A DNA stretch of 64,000 nt. Origin: Botrytis cinerea B05.10 (lineage: Eukaryota; Ascomycota; Leotiomycetes; Helotiales; Sclerotiniaceae). The stretch covers positions 1,867,501 through 1,931,500 of the forward strand of contig NC_037313.1 of NCBI RefSeq assembly GCF_000143535.2. The letters run 5' to 3'. Numbering within the stretch: position 1 is the stretch's first letter; the number at the start of each line of letters is the position of its first letter. The position numbers were made by a program, and so were the translations under genes. The notes under the pieces were generated by a model that was given only the letters and a program-made list of their open reading frames with translations, did not search any database and had not been told where the DNA came from. Positions 10,228 to 22,473 of the stretch are shown one piece after another.

Positions 10228-13200
10228 GGTGACGGAGTAATATGTGGTAAACGGAATGGTTTTATCGAGTTGCATTAGCTGTCATATGATAAGTACTTGA
10301 GTACTTTGTATGATCTCGATGTGATTCGGGCTTTTGCCTGATTGCGGAAGCACTGCAGCTCAGCTTGTCCGACCAATAGCTCTTCTGGGAAGGTAATCGT
10401 AGATGAATCAATGGGTTCGACGCTTTGTATATCTGCTTGGGGGGGTTGCGTGGTGATGTTAAAGGAGTGGATTCGATGTGATGTCGATGTGTGATGGTAA
10501 GAGAAATTCTATTGGAAAGAGTGAAGCAAAAGCAGGGAGACTGGCTTGAAGAGGTTGTGTCCTATATAGTAAGATTCAAAAAGTATAAGTTCATGACTTG
10601 CGCCTGATAGGTCTCCAAAATCTTATTACAGACATTGAACCCTGGTATCGTGGAAAGTATAAGATCCAATTAAATTGGAACATTTCCGCGCTCTGTCACA
10701 GGAAGAAAATGCTTGTAAATGCTTGTGGAGTCAAATATCAAAGCTCCTGGGCCCTGGGGACAACAAGGAATCAGAACATCATCATTTTTCAGACCAAATT
10801 TAACTAATAGGTCGATTTGCCGAGTCAGTAAATATGGAGTTTCAACCCAAAGTTAAACAGTTAAACGTCTTATGCAAAATTGCGATATTGCTTGAATCGA
10901 ATTCATCTCGTTTCTCCCGCGTACCGGGAAAGTAACTCTGACACCAACACCAAGGTTTTTTGGATACACCTGTCTCTTAGCATGCCCATACTTTTACCCG
11001 ACTACTGTGATCTGGTGACTGGGTCCGTCGATTTTGAACCTACGGCTTTCGCCCACCACCATTATAGCCTCAAGGCCTTCGTCGTATGTAAAGTTTGACT
11101 AGATGATAGGGTTTAGATGCAGTAGAGCTGTAAAAAGACCCTAATTTAGCAATCTAGACCAGGAAGACAAGACCGGAGCACAACGCCTAAATCCGACTGC
11201 ACAATCTACTAGTAATCAGATCTCGATCCTTCAACGTACACTTGGTTGGCTGGCTGGAATCCTTACATAAATCCAACACTGATTGAGATATCTCAATATA
11301 AAATTTGATATGACATTGACTCATCGGAGACTTTATCCCGGCGGCCAGACATTCATGCTAAACGAGCGTCCGAAGTGTTCTAGTGGCAAAAGAAGCAACA
11401 ACATGGAATTCCCTAGGCTAGGACGGAGTGCAGAACTCTATAACCGAAAAAGAACGACATACATTAGAAATTTGGAAACCACTTCGAAAATTAGAGCTGT
11501 ATAATTTTAGCATGATTAATAGCTTCCTCAGAAGCACGGAGCAACTGCCACTTCAGCCATAGTCTGCTGCTAAGCGAATGGGGAACAAATAAAGTATAAT
11601 CGTCTCCCCTGCCATTTCAGATCATCTCGCGCTTCGCTCTTCGCACATCAACCTCTTCACGGCTCTCTTCACAATATTTGAATTAAAAGAGAGTTTGCAT
11701 CCATGAATCAATCCATGACCGATCAATGAACAGATATTCAAAGCTATAACATAACTCGTAAGTTGTTTTAAGATTAGGGGGCTGAGGGGGCGAGAGGGGT
11801 TCACAGATACACCGTTGGTACGTACAGTGCACATGCAGCACTGCTCAATATCTGATTTCGATACTGGGTCAATTTTGGTCACGAGGAATGGCGCCACCGA
11901 CTTGGGAAAGCATCTGCTCAACCATAAGCAATCCTAGAATTAGGAACAGTCAAGGCATAAAGTCAATGTCTCGTGCTGACTCAGGTATTTATTGGCTGAA
12001 GGTTAAACTTCGCTACATGATTAACTTTTTTAACAACGACAGAATTTTCCCAATTACTAGATAAATACTCTATTGAGTTTTCACGTCTGTATTTCAAAGG
12101 AAAGTATCGTGCTCGCCACATCACCAAAACGTTGGAACAAACTCAAATCTCTTTTCCCCCCCCCCTTCCCCCCAAAATATTAAAAAATTATGCCTCGGAT
12201 CCGACGATAGCCTCGGAATCGGAGCAAACTCTTGGAATTTGTATTCCACAAGTTACATCAATGCATTTGTTGTTTGAACGATCGTTTGTATCAAGATCCA
12301 AATGATGATCTCCGTCTTCTCGGCTCATGCATTCGCAATTCTTTCCCGTATCCTTTCCATCTCCGTGCTGCATTGAGAAGTCGTCCCGGATTTCTAGAAC
12401 TCTAATCAAACAACAATCTCCTCATCCCCATCCCGGATCAAAAGAACAGGACAGACCTTGCCGTACGTCCGCTATACCCGCAGCAGCCGCTCTCTTAGAA
12501 GTGCAGTGACATGCATCTCCCTTGCCCAGCTTTTTTATCATCTTGGCTCTCTTGGCTACCCCCTCCTTCACTATCCCCTTCATATGCTCAAGGGAACTGT
12601 GGCCCTTAGCTTCTCTTCCCTTCATGTGTTCAAGGGCAATATGGTCGATCTATCGACTTGCAGGCCGTGAAGCATCTGTAAATCAAAATTCCAAAGTTCG
12701 CCTCAGACACACTAGCCACAAAAACTCGGAGATTTCGAGGAAACTCGGATTTGTAGCCACAACGACAGGCGGCCAAATCCAGACTCTCGAATAGATCGAC
12801 CCATTGATTGACCCATTGATTGGTGGAATACTTCCGCGATGCAGAGGAGCTCAGGAGTCAGAGAGCATCATCCAAAGGATGGCCCCCTCCCGCGCCCCGC
12901 ACTTTTTGGAGGTCAGCGACCCTCCCTTACTTCTTTTTGACATTGCTCCGTCCCTTGAGTGCTTCATGTATTTCATCTCCATATAATTTAAACCCGGCAC
13001 TTGTTATATCCGTTGGCCTGATAAGAAAGAAGCCGTTTGATGCACGCACGTCGCACTCCTGGTAAATACTACGCCATACTTTACTGGGACCTGGGAAGAA
13101 CCCTTTTATTCAGTAGCGAACTTTGGTGCCTGTTTGACTGCTTCCAACAATCAGCCTCATGTTCACAGCTGTCAACTAGTGAATCCTAATTCAACATGCA

Positions 13201-14100
13201 ATGCAAAACATACGGTACAGATTCCAATGCAATCTTTTAAACTTCTCGGGACAAGGTTCCGATCCTAGTCTCAGAATGTCCAAAACTTCTTCGCGTAGAG
13301 TCGTGGTTGTCTATAACCGAGCGGTGCGACAAGTGCAAAGTTTAAGTTTGTGCCCCTGACTCGCCGTCAGCACGTGCTCAGCTCTTGATTAGCTGTTGTA
13401 CGCAAATAATACTGCCGAGTTGCCTTGCTGACAGTCCCGGCAATGCTCAGCACCAAATGAAGAGTTTCCAAATCCCAACAGAGATGAATCTCCACTAGAT
13501 TGGTTCACATAAATACAATACGCGTACGGGGCACGGCAAGGACTTGATGGTAGCCCATTTGTCTCTGTCATCCGCTTATTTCCCAAGCCCTATCTTGAGC
13601 CCACCTTTTGTTGGCCGACTCTCTCAAATTTACTATGTCATCTGAGGTTCAAATAAGTATGTAGGCTGCACTTCGGTTTGGGGGGGCGGGCTCTCTTCGG
13701 ACAGCTGGAGAGAAAGGCAAAATGATTGTATGCAATCATCGTGGCCAGCAACTACGCGCGCGTTGGGTGCGCACCCCACCAGTCCATGTATGAGTGATGG
13801 AATTAAAAGCAAAAATCTTACTTTTTCGTCAATAACAATTTATTAAACTTTGATCTAAATTTTGTTATCCAATTGCAGGACTATCTCCCCGAATACAGTA
13901 TATGTTTGCCAAACCCTTTGTCATGATTACTGATCTCCGCCGCGGGAGATCAGTGGAGCCTCACACTGTGTACTCTGTACAAAAAAGATACCAAACAATG
14001 ATGAAGCCGACGAAATCGCTTAAATCGGTTGTGACGGAGCTGAGATTCAAGTCATTTCTGGAAATTTCGATGTATTTGCATTGAAACAAACTTTACTTAC

Positions 14101-14244
14101 ACGAGTAGAGTCCACAAAAGACTGAGATTTGCGGCTTCTTTCCACGGCTTGAGCATATCCTCTAGACATGTTCGCGTCGTCGATGTCATAGACCCAAAGG
14201 AGCAGTCCTTGACACGTCACACATGTATATTTGAGGGACCGCCA
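14101..14244 (-). pseudogene. Exon-like fragment with a consensus splice donor
   Basis: Reading from 14244 down gives 48 open codons, including GLLLWVYDIDDANMSRGYAQ, and ends exactly at a perfect GTAAGT donor at 14100. A stop codon lies immediately before the segment and I could not find a convincing partner exon, so this is either part of an unresolved gene or a remnant. The family is not recognised. Confidence 0.25.
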
Positions 14245-14700
14245 TCATAAAGTGCCAGAGGTGGTTTCTTCTAGGGGTGTCAAAAAGCTTATTTGATCTT
14301 CCTGCTTCAAATTTGATGAACAGACATTAATTGCTAGTGTGAACCTTACGTCCCAAAAGGGGAAAAGCGTATTCGAGCCACAGGATTCCAGCCGCCTTGC
14401 CACGCGCCAATAATTTTATGCTTTGCTTTAGTTGAGTTGTGCTAATGGTGCCTTCCTACACTAGATCTCAACCCAGCCGCTCAGGCTTGAGAAGAAGCGC
14501 TTAGTGCCTCCTAAGAAGTTGACACTAGGCACCTTTTCACGTTGCTGCCAAAGGGCCCTAGATTTGCCGAGTAGACTTGGTAGAGACAAAGTATGATCTG
14601 CTCATGAATCGCATCAAATAGGATTCAATGACTCTTTGACCTTTTTTACGTGTGTAGGATCCTAAGGGTCGATGTCGTCGTGATTGCGTTGATTGGTTTT

Positions 14701-15060
14701 TCATGTCATCTTTATACTCTGTAGATGACACATATCATCAGGCAGTAAAATGACATGTTTCAGAACCAATTCTCCTTGATTGAAGTTTCCTTCTGGGACT
14801 GCGGAATGTTTAAACATCGAGCTAGTGGCTCCGATCATGTGCAAGACACGTGAATCTGATATTTCTTCTTCAAAATTTCCCACTTAAGGGATAGGATAAG
14901 ACATTTTCAATGAAAAACTTTGTTCTGCAGAGATGCTTCAACATGATTTGTCTGCTTTACGAAGCAACCGAATCCCCTCAAACTTTACTTTCATCCGACT
15001 TTACTATCATCTGACTTTTCGTACAAATCTCACCGTTTTTTTCTCTTTCAAACAATGCAT
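14701..15060 (-). pseudogene. Probable decayed gene fragment
   Basis: Three adjacent coding-like pieces lie in different frames: ATG 15060 (MHCLKEKKTVRFV), an ATG near 14995 (MKVKFEGIRLLRKADKS) and a piece ending at the stop at 14701 (FEEEISDSRVLHMIGATSS). Stops separate them without splice sites that would reconcile the frames, which suggests decay. The family is not recognised. Confidence 0.2.
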
Positions 15061-15685
15061 ACCAGGGAGCAGCGAAAAGAACATGAAGATTAAGGAATAA
15101 GGACAAACTTATTGATAGAAAGTTCCTTGGCTTCTATTTACAAATAACAAAAGTATCAATTCAAAGTTGGTTTCGAATATCTTGTTTCGCTTGAACTTGC
15201 AAACTCTGTACCATTCATTAGGGCATGACGATTAATGACGTACTAGGTACGTCGGCAAGACAATCTCAAACTTTTACCCTCAAACTTTGGAGGCTTTTTC
15301 ATATGTATTGTTGTCATACATTGTTGACCGCTACCGGCCATGTCTATTTCCAACACAATTCATGTCTATATTGCTATCCCCAAAATGCGGGTGCAATTGA
15401 TAAGACATATGATGTTCTCGAGAAAAATAATGGAGTGTCCACTATTTTCAACTCGGTAGGCGATCTTTCGTAGACAGTATACTAAAGTATTAATCATGAC
15501 GTTAACACCTCCCACACAAGTTGGGGTTGGCAGTGGTGACACGTTAGCAATTTCTGGCTTGTGCATTCTGTTTTCTCCATCTTCTTGCCCTGTGAATCAT
15601 CTACATTGCGAGTTCTGCATCTTGTTGGGTTCGTGCGCATTTGTGCATTTCAGGAGTTATAATCTCTACTTGTATATCATCTATA

Positions 15686-17614
15686 ATGTTTAATTTTACC
15701 GTGCATGCATTTGCAGTCCTACTGCTTGTGCTACCAACGGTTCTTGCAGCATCCAAAGCATACGTAGAACTCGTCAATGGAACACCATACGACTGGCACT
15801 TGGTATCCAATGAAACATCTCACATGAAATGGTTTCCCAATACCACCATTCCATCTGGTATTCAAACCGCGTCCTGTTCTTATACTCAGCTCCCAATTCT
15901 AACAAAATACCACAGGTACCAGCGCCGAATCCTGTATCTCATGGATTCTATATCTACGGGAAGCAAAAGCTGAAGCAACATATCGTATTGATAATCCTTC
16001 ATCCCCCGAATCCTTTACCGTTCGAGCCCGTCGAAATCCAACCAAAATCGAGGTTGCCTATCATGAAAACCTCTCCTCTCTTAACAATCCCAAAAATTCA
16101 ATCATCGACCTGGTCTATAGCAAACATCATCCGCATCCATTCATTCTCGCAGGAAATGGTATCTCAGCCCCCTACGTCAGCTCTAACCCTCCAATCCCCT
16201 GGATGCAAACCACCATTTCCACTCTCTCCTCAAGTCCTCTCCGTGAAATCAGTATGCCCATGGCTCACAGTGCAGGCGCTAACGTCGTAAGCGATTCACT
16301 AAACGGGCCAGGCACATTACACAACACACAAACACAATCCAATTCCGTATTTATGCAACTAATATTTGGAGCCCGCTGGTTAGATATCCGACCTGTGTTC
16401 TATGAAGGGAAATGGATGACTTACCATGGTACATTTGCCGCAGGGAAAATGTGGGGTGCCACGGGTCAGAGTATTGAGGATGTTATTGAAGACGTGAATA
16501 GGTTTACCAAAGCACATCCCGGAGAACTCATCGTGCTTGATATATCGCACGATGCATCTAATGCGTGGAAATGGAGGAATTTCAATGCGGTGGATTGGAT
16601 GAAGTTTTATGAGTTATTGAGTGGTATTCGTAATGCGTGGCAGGAACCACGGAGATTGGGATGGGATTTGTCGATTTTACCTTTTGACACTTTTGTGACC
16701 AAGGGGGGTAATAGTACGGTGTTGGTGAGAATTCCCTGCGATGCACCGGTACCGATCTCGACATTGCCTGGGAGGGGGAAAAGAGATGCAAATGCCACTC
16801 TAGCAACATCTTCAGCTGGCTGTGATCCTGTTAGTTCAGATGGTTATCTTGCCCCATTTAACACCACAGACTCACTCGACTCACAAGAGCCACCTTCTTC
16901 CCCTATTGATAAGCGGGAGATGTCTAACATTCCTGGTGGCATTCGTAAGTATCACTTGTCCTTTCACATTCCAGTTCATAGCTTTCAAATCGACTTGAAA
17001 ATTACAATCCCTAAAGTCTTCCCTTTTGTTTTCAGTCTTAAATTTTTGGGTCTTCCTTTGTATATTGCATTGTTTATATCGTAGTCTCTCTTCATCTTCA
17101 CGTCTTTACTCTCGTAAACATATCATTTCTATCAAGATCCCCCCTAGGTAATCGTAACCGCCTTAAACTAACCACTCAACTCAACTCAGTCCCTGACCCT
17201 CTCTCCCGCCGTGCCGCCGACTACAAAATAACCTTCACTCCCCTCCCCGCGACCCGCCTCCCCGTAACCGGGCACCACTCCGCCACCGCCTCTCCTTTCG
17301 ATCTAGCCTCCTCTCAACTCGCCCTCCTCTCCCTACACAAATCTTCTTCCGCCATCACCCCCACAAACCCCGCACAAATGCACAAATCATCCTGGATTCT
17401 CACCCAACCACGTGCCTTCCAGGCCGATATCGGTAATTGGTGGAATTCTATACTCGGGTATGCGACACTGTCACAGCGGAGTTTGTTTAGTAATTTTGGA
17501 GGACTTGTACAGGGGAGAGGGAAGAAAGGAAAACCGAATTTGATCGAGGTGGATTACATCAGGACTCCGGACGTGGCGGCGTTGGCTATGGCAATTAACG
17601 TTTGGGAGTCGTGA
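15686..17614 (+). CDS. Secreted PLC-like phosphodiesterase
   Basis: Best model: exons 15686-15857, 15916-16944 and 17190-17614, about 541 residues. Intron 1 (58 bp) has the branch TTCTAAC and acceptor CACAG. Intron 2 (245 bp, donor GTAAGT, branch CTAAC) is long for this window; it could instead be two introns with a small exon near 17036-17112. Residues 1-25 are a signal peptide. A beta-rich N-terminal domain (VELVNGTPYDWHLV) precedes a TIM-barrel of the PLC-like phosphodiesterase superfamily. The two catalytic-type His residues fall in ISMPMAHSAGAN (His175) and GKWMTYHG (His228). Other family signatures are LIFGARWLDIRPVF and GELIVLDISHD. Several N-glycosylation sequons fit secretion. The substrate is unknown and PI cleavage is not implied by sequence alone. 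Confidence 0.82.
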
Positions 17615-18843
17615 GTGGGTGGGGTATTGGGGGAGGGAAGGGAAAGAGGAGAGCTAGATGGAGAGTAGCGTAAGGAGACCGATACTGTGCATCACATAAA
17701 AGTATATTATTTTAATGATTATTCTGTAATGTTCAATTTTTGGTGAATCGATCTATGTTTTGCGTCACAGCTTCGCATGACTAGAGTCGAAACAGAAAGT
17801 GGTTGATAGATGCATACGCTACAGCAAAACTTTACATACATGACTACAGTCCTCAGTGATCTGACTCGGAGACCTGCTAGTGTGGTTGGTGTAACGTCCT
17901 TGTAAGAATTAAGGCGCATAACCACATATCACTAGTCTTTCGGAGATAATTGTTGCATGTAGGCCTGTCTGCAGCTTTTGCATTTTGGCTTCCTCTGTTG
18001 TGAGTGGTACCACACCACCACGACCTGAAAGGATAATTTTCTTTTTTGATGCAGAAAGAAACATCGGACATATGGGTTTCAAGTGATGCCAAGTGAGTGA
18101 ATGCGGGCTAGAAAGAGCCCATGGGTCTGCAGTAGCACTGTGGCTGTCTCAGCATCATGGCATGTAGAAAAGATAATTGGGCATCTTATTGGCTGGAAGA
18201 TATGTGGCAGGACAAGTGTAAATAGCAAGGTTATATAAGAATGAAGTGTACCTATTAGGCATCGAGGGAATATTTGGAATGCAAGTATACCACTCTATAT
18301 ATTGGCTGTGTTGATGTCCGTTGGGAAGATATACAGTACCTAGAAGCTACCATGGCAGTGCAGTGTAGCCCGCCCCCGGGCACCCGAGGTGGCTAGCGGA
18401 GCGTGGTATCAAATGCTTCTTTTGCTTTTTTTGAGATACTTTTCGATATTATGGTTGAGAAATATTAGAGGTTTCATCACTAGGGAAATAGCATATTGCG
18501 CGCTTGAGCGTTTGCGAGTAATGAGTGGGCGGAAATTCTGAAGTCAAACTACACTTTGCCACTCGTCCCAAACATTGAATTGAGATGAACCACCAACCAT
18601 CATCTGGAATCCATTGCAATCTCCCAAATAATCATCACACGAGAGCCATTTTCACGAACCAAATCCTTTCCAAGAAGACAAATTGATGGTGATCATGATC
18701 AATGGAGGTATTTCATTCCCAAATGCTGCAGGTGTGAAAGTACTATGCTCTATATGTAGATTCTGAGCCTAGCCATCGATCGTCGCGACAGCAAAACACC
18801 ATATCCCATTCCCCCCAAGAAGCAAAATCGTTAACATATTCGT
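17615..18843. other. Convergent intergenic region, about 1.2 kb
   Basis: It holds the 3' flanks of the PLC-like gene and RPS23. A short GC-rich patch lies near 18365-18405. No supported gene is seen. Confidence 0.5.
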
Positions 18844-19431
18844 TTATGATCTTGGCTTCTCCTTCTTCTCCTTCCACAAAGCAGACAATCCGACACCAGA
18901 GACCTTGACGACCTTGAAACGAACACCAGGAATATCTCCCTTGGCCTTTCCCTTACGACCGAAACCAGCGAGGAGGACCTCGTCGTTCTCATCGACGAAG
19001 TTAAGACAACCATCGTTAGGAACTGTAAAAAAAAATCATGTTAGTATCTCTTCTTCATTTTCAATTTTCCCATTTCTCAAAATGCCTCAAATCATCCTTC
19101 TCTCGGCCGCAGATCTTCAATTTATCCTCCGTGATCTCGCAAAAATCCCTTGATATAAGATAATCCACATACCGAAAGCAGTGACCTTCTTTCCGTTCTT
19201 GATCAACTGGACTCTGACACACTTTCGGATAGCGGAGTTAGGTTGTTTGGCCTCGACTCCGACCTTCTCGAGAACGATACCCTTGGCGTGGGAGGAACCT
19301 CCGAATGGCGAGGACTTGAAAGCGGTACCCAAGGCACGCTTCTTGTAGGACAAATCAGACCATCTTTGCTCGCGACGATGGTTTTGAAGTTTGCGAGCGG
19401 CGTTGAGACCTCTTGGCTTTCCTTTACCCAT
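18844..19431 (-). CDS. RPS23: 40S ribosomal protein S23 (uS12)
   Basis: Exons 19173-19431 and 18844-19022 with a 150-bp intron (19023-19172, donor GTATGT, acceptor TTTACAG) give exactly 145 residues, the yeast length. The start [16 protein letters not shown] and the decoding-centre loop [10 protein letters not shown] are diagnostic of the S12/S23 family; the Pro of QPNSA is the residue hydroxylated by Tpa1/Ofd1-type enzymes in other eukaryotes. The intron falls between VTAF and VPNDGCLNF. It acts at the A site of the small subunit. No oddities were seen. Confidence 0.98.
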
Positions 19432-19826
19432 GATTGCTATTGAGAAATTTCGAATTAGCTGCTGATTGAATTTTATTGAGAGTATAAATCGTAGAGAAAT
19501 TGGGTATGTACCGAATTAAGGCGATAACGGGAATTGATGGGTTATGGTTAGTTGTCGATATGTCGTTGCGAAAGCTGGAGAGAAGAATTTCAAAATCACA
19601 ATGAGTGCGTGAAGCTAAAGTGCGCTAAGCGAACAAATGAATTTCTGGGCAGGATAAATTGTGGCCTGAAAGTAGTCAGGATTGATTTTATTATCAGGCA
19701 CCAACAGTAACACAGATTGTCGGCGATAACAATCACTGATAAGGACTTCGATAACTTCTATCTAACAGCTCCAGACTCCCTATTGCATTCATACACATAT
19801 ACATTCTTTAAATCTTAAGATTCAGT

Positions 19827-20672
19827 ATGGAACAATCACCAAAATCAAAGTCAAAACGGCCAGTTCGTGATCCACCTCCAGTACTCTTTACTACACCTTC
19901 TCAAAATGCCTCTCACGTATCATTAGAAGGTGGTCTGGCACCTGTACAATCCAATCAACCATCAACCTTATATCCCACTGCCTCTAGAAATTCTCTCGTC
20001 CATCAACGTTCCCAAAGATTACCATTGCGAACCAACCTCGATGGACCCACCGATACAGCTCCCATAACTTCCCTTCCACGCACAGGGAAAGCTCCTTCTG
20101 AAGGACAAAAACAAGCTGCGAGGACCGATGCATTATGGGCTGAAATGCAAAGTACATTAGAAGAGGTCGAGCTTAGTGCTGTAAATGCGACACATGTATT
20201 TGGACCTGAACATAGTAGAGCTTTAGAGGAACTACGGAAAACACAAATAGCTTTGGCGCAAGCGTGGGCTAGGAGTGAAGCGGATGATGTGGTTGATGAG
20301 GGACGTAAAGGTGATATTGGGGGTGGGACATTGGGAAGTGAGGGGAAGAGTGCTTTAGATGGACCAGGGATGACGGCGACATCTGGAACGGATGGAGGAA
20401 GGAGTACGGTCACTAGTGGGGTTCATAGTGGAGGTGGAGAGAGGATGGGTAGTAAATTGGAGGAGGATACAAAGGCAGATATTGTATTGGCAAGGAAGAG
20501 GAGGGAGGCTAACGATAGGTATTTCCAAAGGGTCAATGAAGGAGTTCTTGATGTGGTAGCAAAGTTGGAGGAAGTCGCTTCCGCAATGAGATCTGTGGAA
20601 CAAGAAAGTCGAGATATTTGGGGTGACAATGAAACTATGGATACTGCCAGTATTCAAAGTTCATTGCCTTGA
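19827..20672 (+). CDS. Conserved fungal coiled-coil protein, possible DUF5315 type
   Basis: A single-exon frame of 281 residues, divergent from RPS23 with about 0.4 kb between the starts. The first 90 residues are Ser/Pro-rich and disordered. A conserved-looking core (about 95-155) contains TDALWAEMQSTLEEVELSAV and a HVFGPEHSRALEELRKTQIA helix. A Gly-rich linker and a second helix (about 212-262, RKRREANDRYFQRVNEG) follow. The core resembles a fungal domain of unknown function that I remember as DUF5315; that assignment is from memory and unverified. No membrane segment or signal peptide is present. The function is unknown. Confidence 0.7.
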   Translation: MEQSPKSKSKRPVRDPPPVLFTTPSQNASHVSLEGGLAPVQSNQPSTLYPTASRNSLVHQRSQRLPLRTNLDGPTDTAPITSLPRTGKAPSEGQKQAARTDALWAEMQSTLEEVELSAVNATHVFGPEHSRALEELRKTQIALAQAWARSEADDVVDEGRKGDIGGGTLGSEGKSALDGPGMTATSGTDGGRSTVTSGVHSGGGERMGSKLEEDTKADIVLARKRREANDRYFQRVNEGVLDVVAKLEEVASAMRSVEQESRDIWGDNETMDTASIQSSLP

Positions 20673-21957
20673 ATCATGACGTAAGAGCTCCAATCTCGAT
20701 TTTAAAGGATCGAGGAGCAGTTTCTAGATCCATTTTTTGGCACTTGTCTTGGTTGTATACTGTATATGGGCGTTCGAATCGGCATTAGCGAAGGTGTTTT
20801 GGTTATTGAAAATTGGAGAATGGAGACTGGAGACTGGCGCAAAGGAATAGCTTCTGCGAGGAGTGCTTGAATGCGCAGAAGGGAGAAGGTAAAACAATCT
20901 GGTATCGTGTTCGATTATGCGTATAATGTATTATTTATTTGCTCAAATGCCACCCTCTTATGACCTTACAAGCACACCTTCTATGCCAAATGTCTTCAGA
21001 TCCAGACCTTGATTTGACATAAATTCATCCCCCCTCCAAACGCCATGGAAATCCCCTCCCCCAAACATTTTAGTTGCCAACAAACAGAGAAACCTATTGT
21101 CATTAATCAGCAACTCCCCAGTCTAATAAATTAGAGTACAACTCACAGCCATAACAACACAGCAAACACTTATATAAGGGCTCAATCGCTCTCCTATCCT
21201 CGCACATTTCCAGAACAGCCCAGTGAAAGTGCTATTCTCCATCAGTATCTCAGCCCCCAGTTTTGTTCAAAAGAAATGCTATCATACCCTTCCTTATTTC
21301 GATCCATAATGTTGGGAAATAATTGATGTGCGTATGCGCTCGTACATATGAGGAGGAGGAGCACTAGCAGCGCTGATTGGAAATTGAAGAGAGCTGACTA
21401 GATAGCTTGTTAGTACTTTTGCGCAAGAGGATTTCGCATAGCAGAGTCCTAAATTAATATTTCTGGGCTTGACAAACCATTTTTGTGCAGTAGTGGCCGA
21501 AATCACAGGAAAACTTTTGGATGAATGGAGTGTTTCTCAATATATGAATCTGTAAATACCATCATCTATCAAACACATTTCCATTCACATGCATTGGGCA
21601 GCCGGTAGCGTAGCCGGATTATCACTAGTTCCGGTTTCCCGGATAAATAATTAATCATAGCATAGCTCGCGGAAGCTCCGCGACTCTACTCTACATCAAA
21701 GATATAATTTCCTCCCAGAGTGACAGTACCATCACAAGAAACGCGCGGATACATCTTCTTTGCGGCGCTTGAAATCTATTCTCGTGGAAACGTCGATCCA
21801 GAAATTGACTGAAAACACAACTATTTACCAGAACTACAACGATCGAATTTGGGAACATACCAATTAGTATCAGACTTCTTCTCTACAAGACGCGCGCAAT
21901 ACATCGCATCGTATCTTGATCAGCTATTCCGATTCAAATTTCAACCTACCTGCAAAA
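20673..21957. other. Intergenic region upstream of TAF13
   Basis: About 1.3 kb holding the 3' flank of the coiled-coil gene and the promoter and leader of TAF13. No gene is supported. Confidence 0.5.
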
Positions 21958-22473
21958 ATGTCTGAACCAAGAGCTCGCGCAGCCAAAAACCGCGGTCAAC
22001 AAAACTTCACCGAAGCAGAACGTACGTTCCAATCTTTCCCTATGGCTCTTCCTCTTCTCATTCCCACCAATAAACTACCAAACTAATCCAATCTAGTAAA
22101 ATCTTTCCTGCATGCTCACGGTGACGTTCACCATGCCCTTGAAACCACGACTAAAACCCTCGATGAAATAGTAACTGATTTCATTATCGAGCTCTGTTTT
22201 GAAGCTTCTCGCGCCGCCCAAATAGCTGGTCGACAAAAGGTTAAACTCGATGATATTAAATTTGCTTGTCGGAAAAATCCAGCTTTCCTAGGAAAAATCA
22301 CAGAGGTGTTTGAGAAGAAAATGTTTATTGATGAGGCAAAGAAAACTTTTGATGCAACGGATGATAAGTTGACGAAGAGTAGTGGGGGGAAGGTAGAGAC
22401 GCTGGGAGAGGAGGATGATGTGGAGGATGTGGTGAATGTTGTTAAGGGTAGGAAGGGGATGGGAGGTGATTAG
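21958..22473 (+). CDS. TAF13: TFIID subunit 13 (TAF13)
   Basis: Exons 21958-22021 and 22097-22473 with a 75-bp intron (donor GTACGT, acceptor ATCTAG) give 146 residues. After a short basic N-terminus comes the TFIID-18 histone fold: an L1-like FLHAHGDV, an alpha-2 helix TLDEIVTDFIIELCFEASRA, then GRQKVKLDDIKFACRKNPAF and an amphipathic KKTFDATDDKL helix. This fold pairs with TAF11 in TFIID and contacts TBP. The acidic and basic C-terminal tail is poorly conserved in the family. The pattern G-D-x(n)-DEIVTDFI-x(n)-GRQKVK-x-DD makes the call secure although no single long frame covers it. Confidence 0.92.

Larger units (their letters stand above)
10276..15685. other. Gene-poor interval, about 5.4 kb, with coding-like scraps
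   Basis: No intact gene is supported. Short open stretches on the + strand near 10.6-11.5 kb (for example ATG 11310-11504, MTLTHRRLYPGG onward) and on the - strand near 14.1-15.06 kb have protein-like composition but no complete gene structure. A poly-pyrimidine run lies near 12155-12175. Two small frames near 12.2-12.8 kb, a Cys-bearing one on the - strand and a signal-peptide-like one on the + strand, cannot both be real. I see no transposon ends. Confidence 0.4.

Noticed and set aside
12522..12794. Signal-peptide-like + frame (MPSFFIILALLATPSFTIP)
   Set aside because: The rest has no domain or splice support and overlaps a similarly plausible Cys-bearing minus-strand frame; probably chance.
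15225..15473. 82-residue + frame upstream of the first PLC-like gene
   Set aside because: No family resemblance or splice link to the gene; possible chance frame in its promoter.
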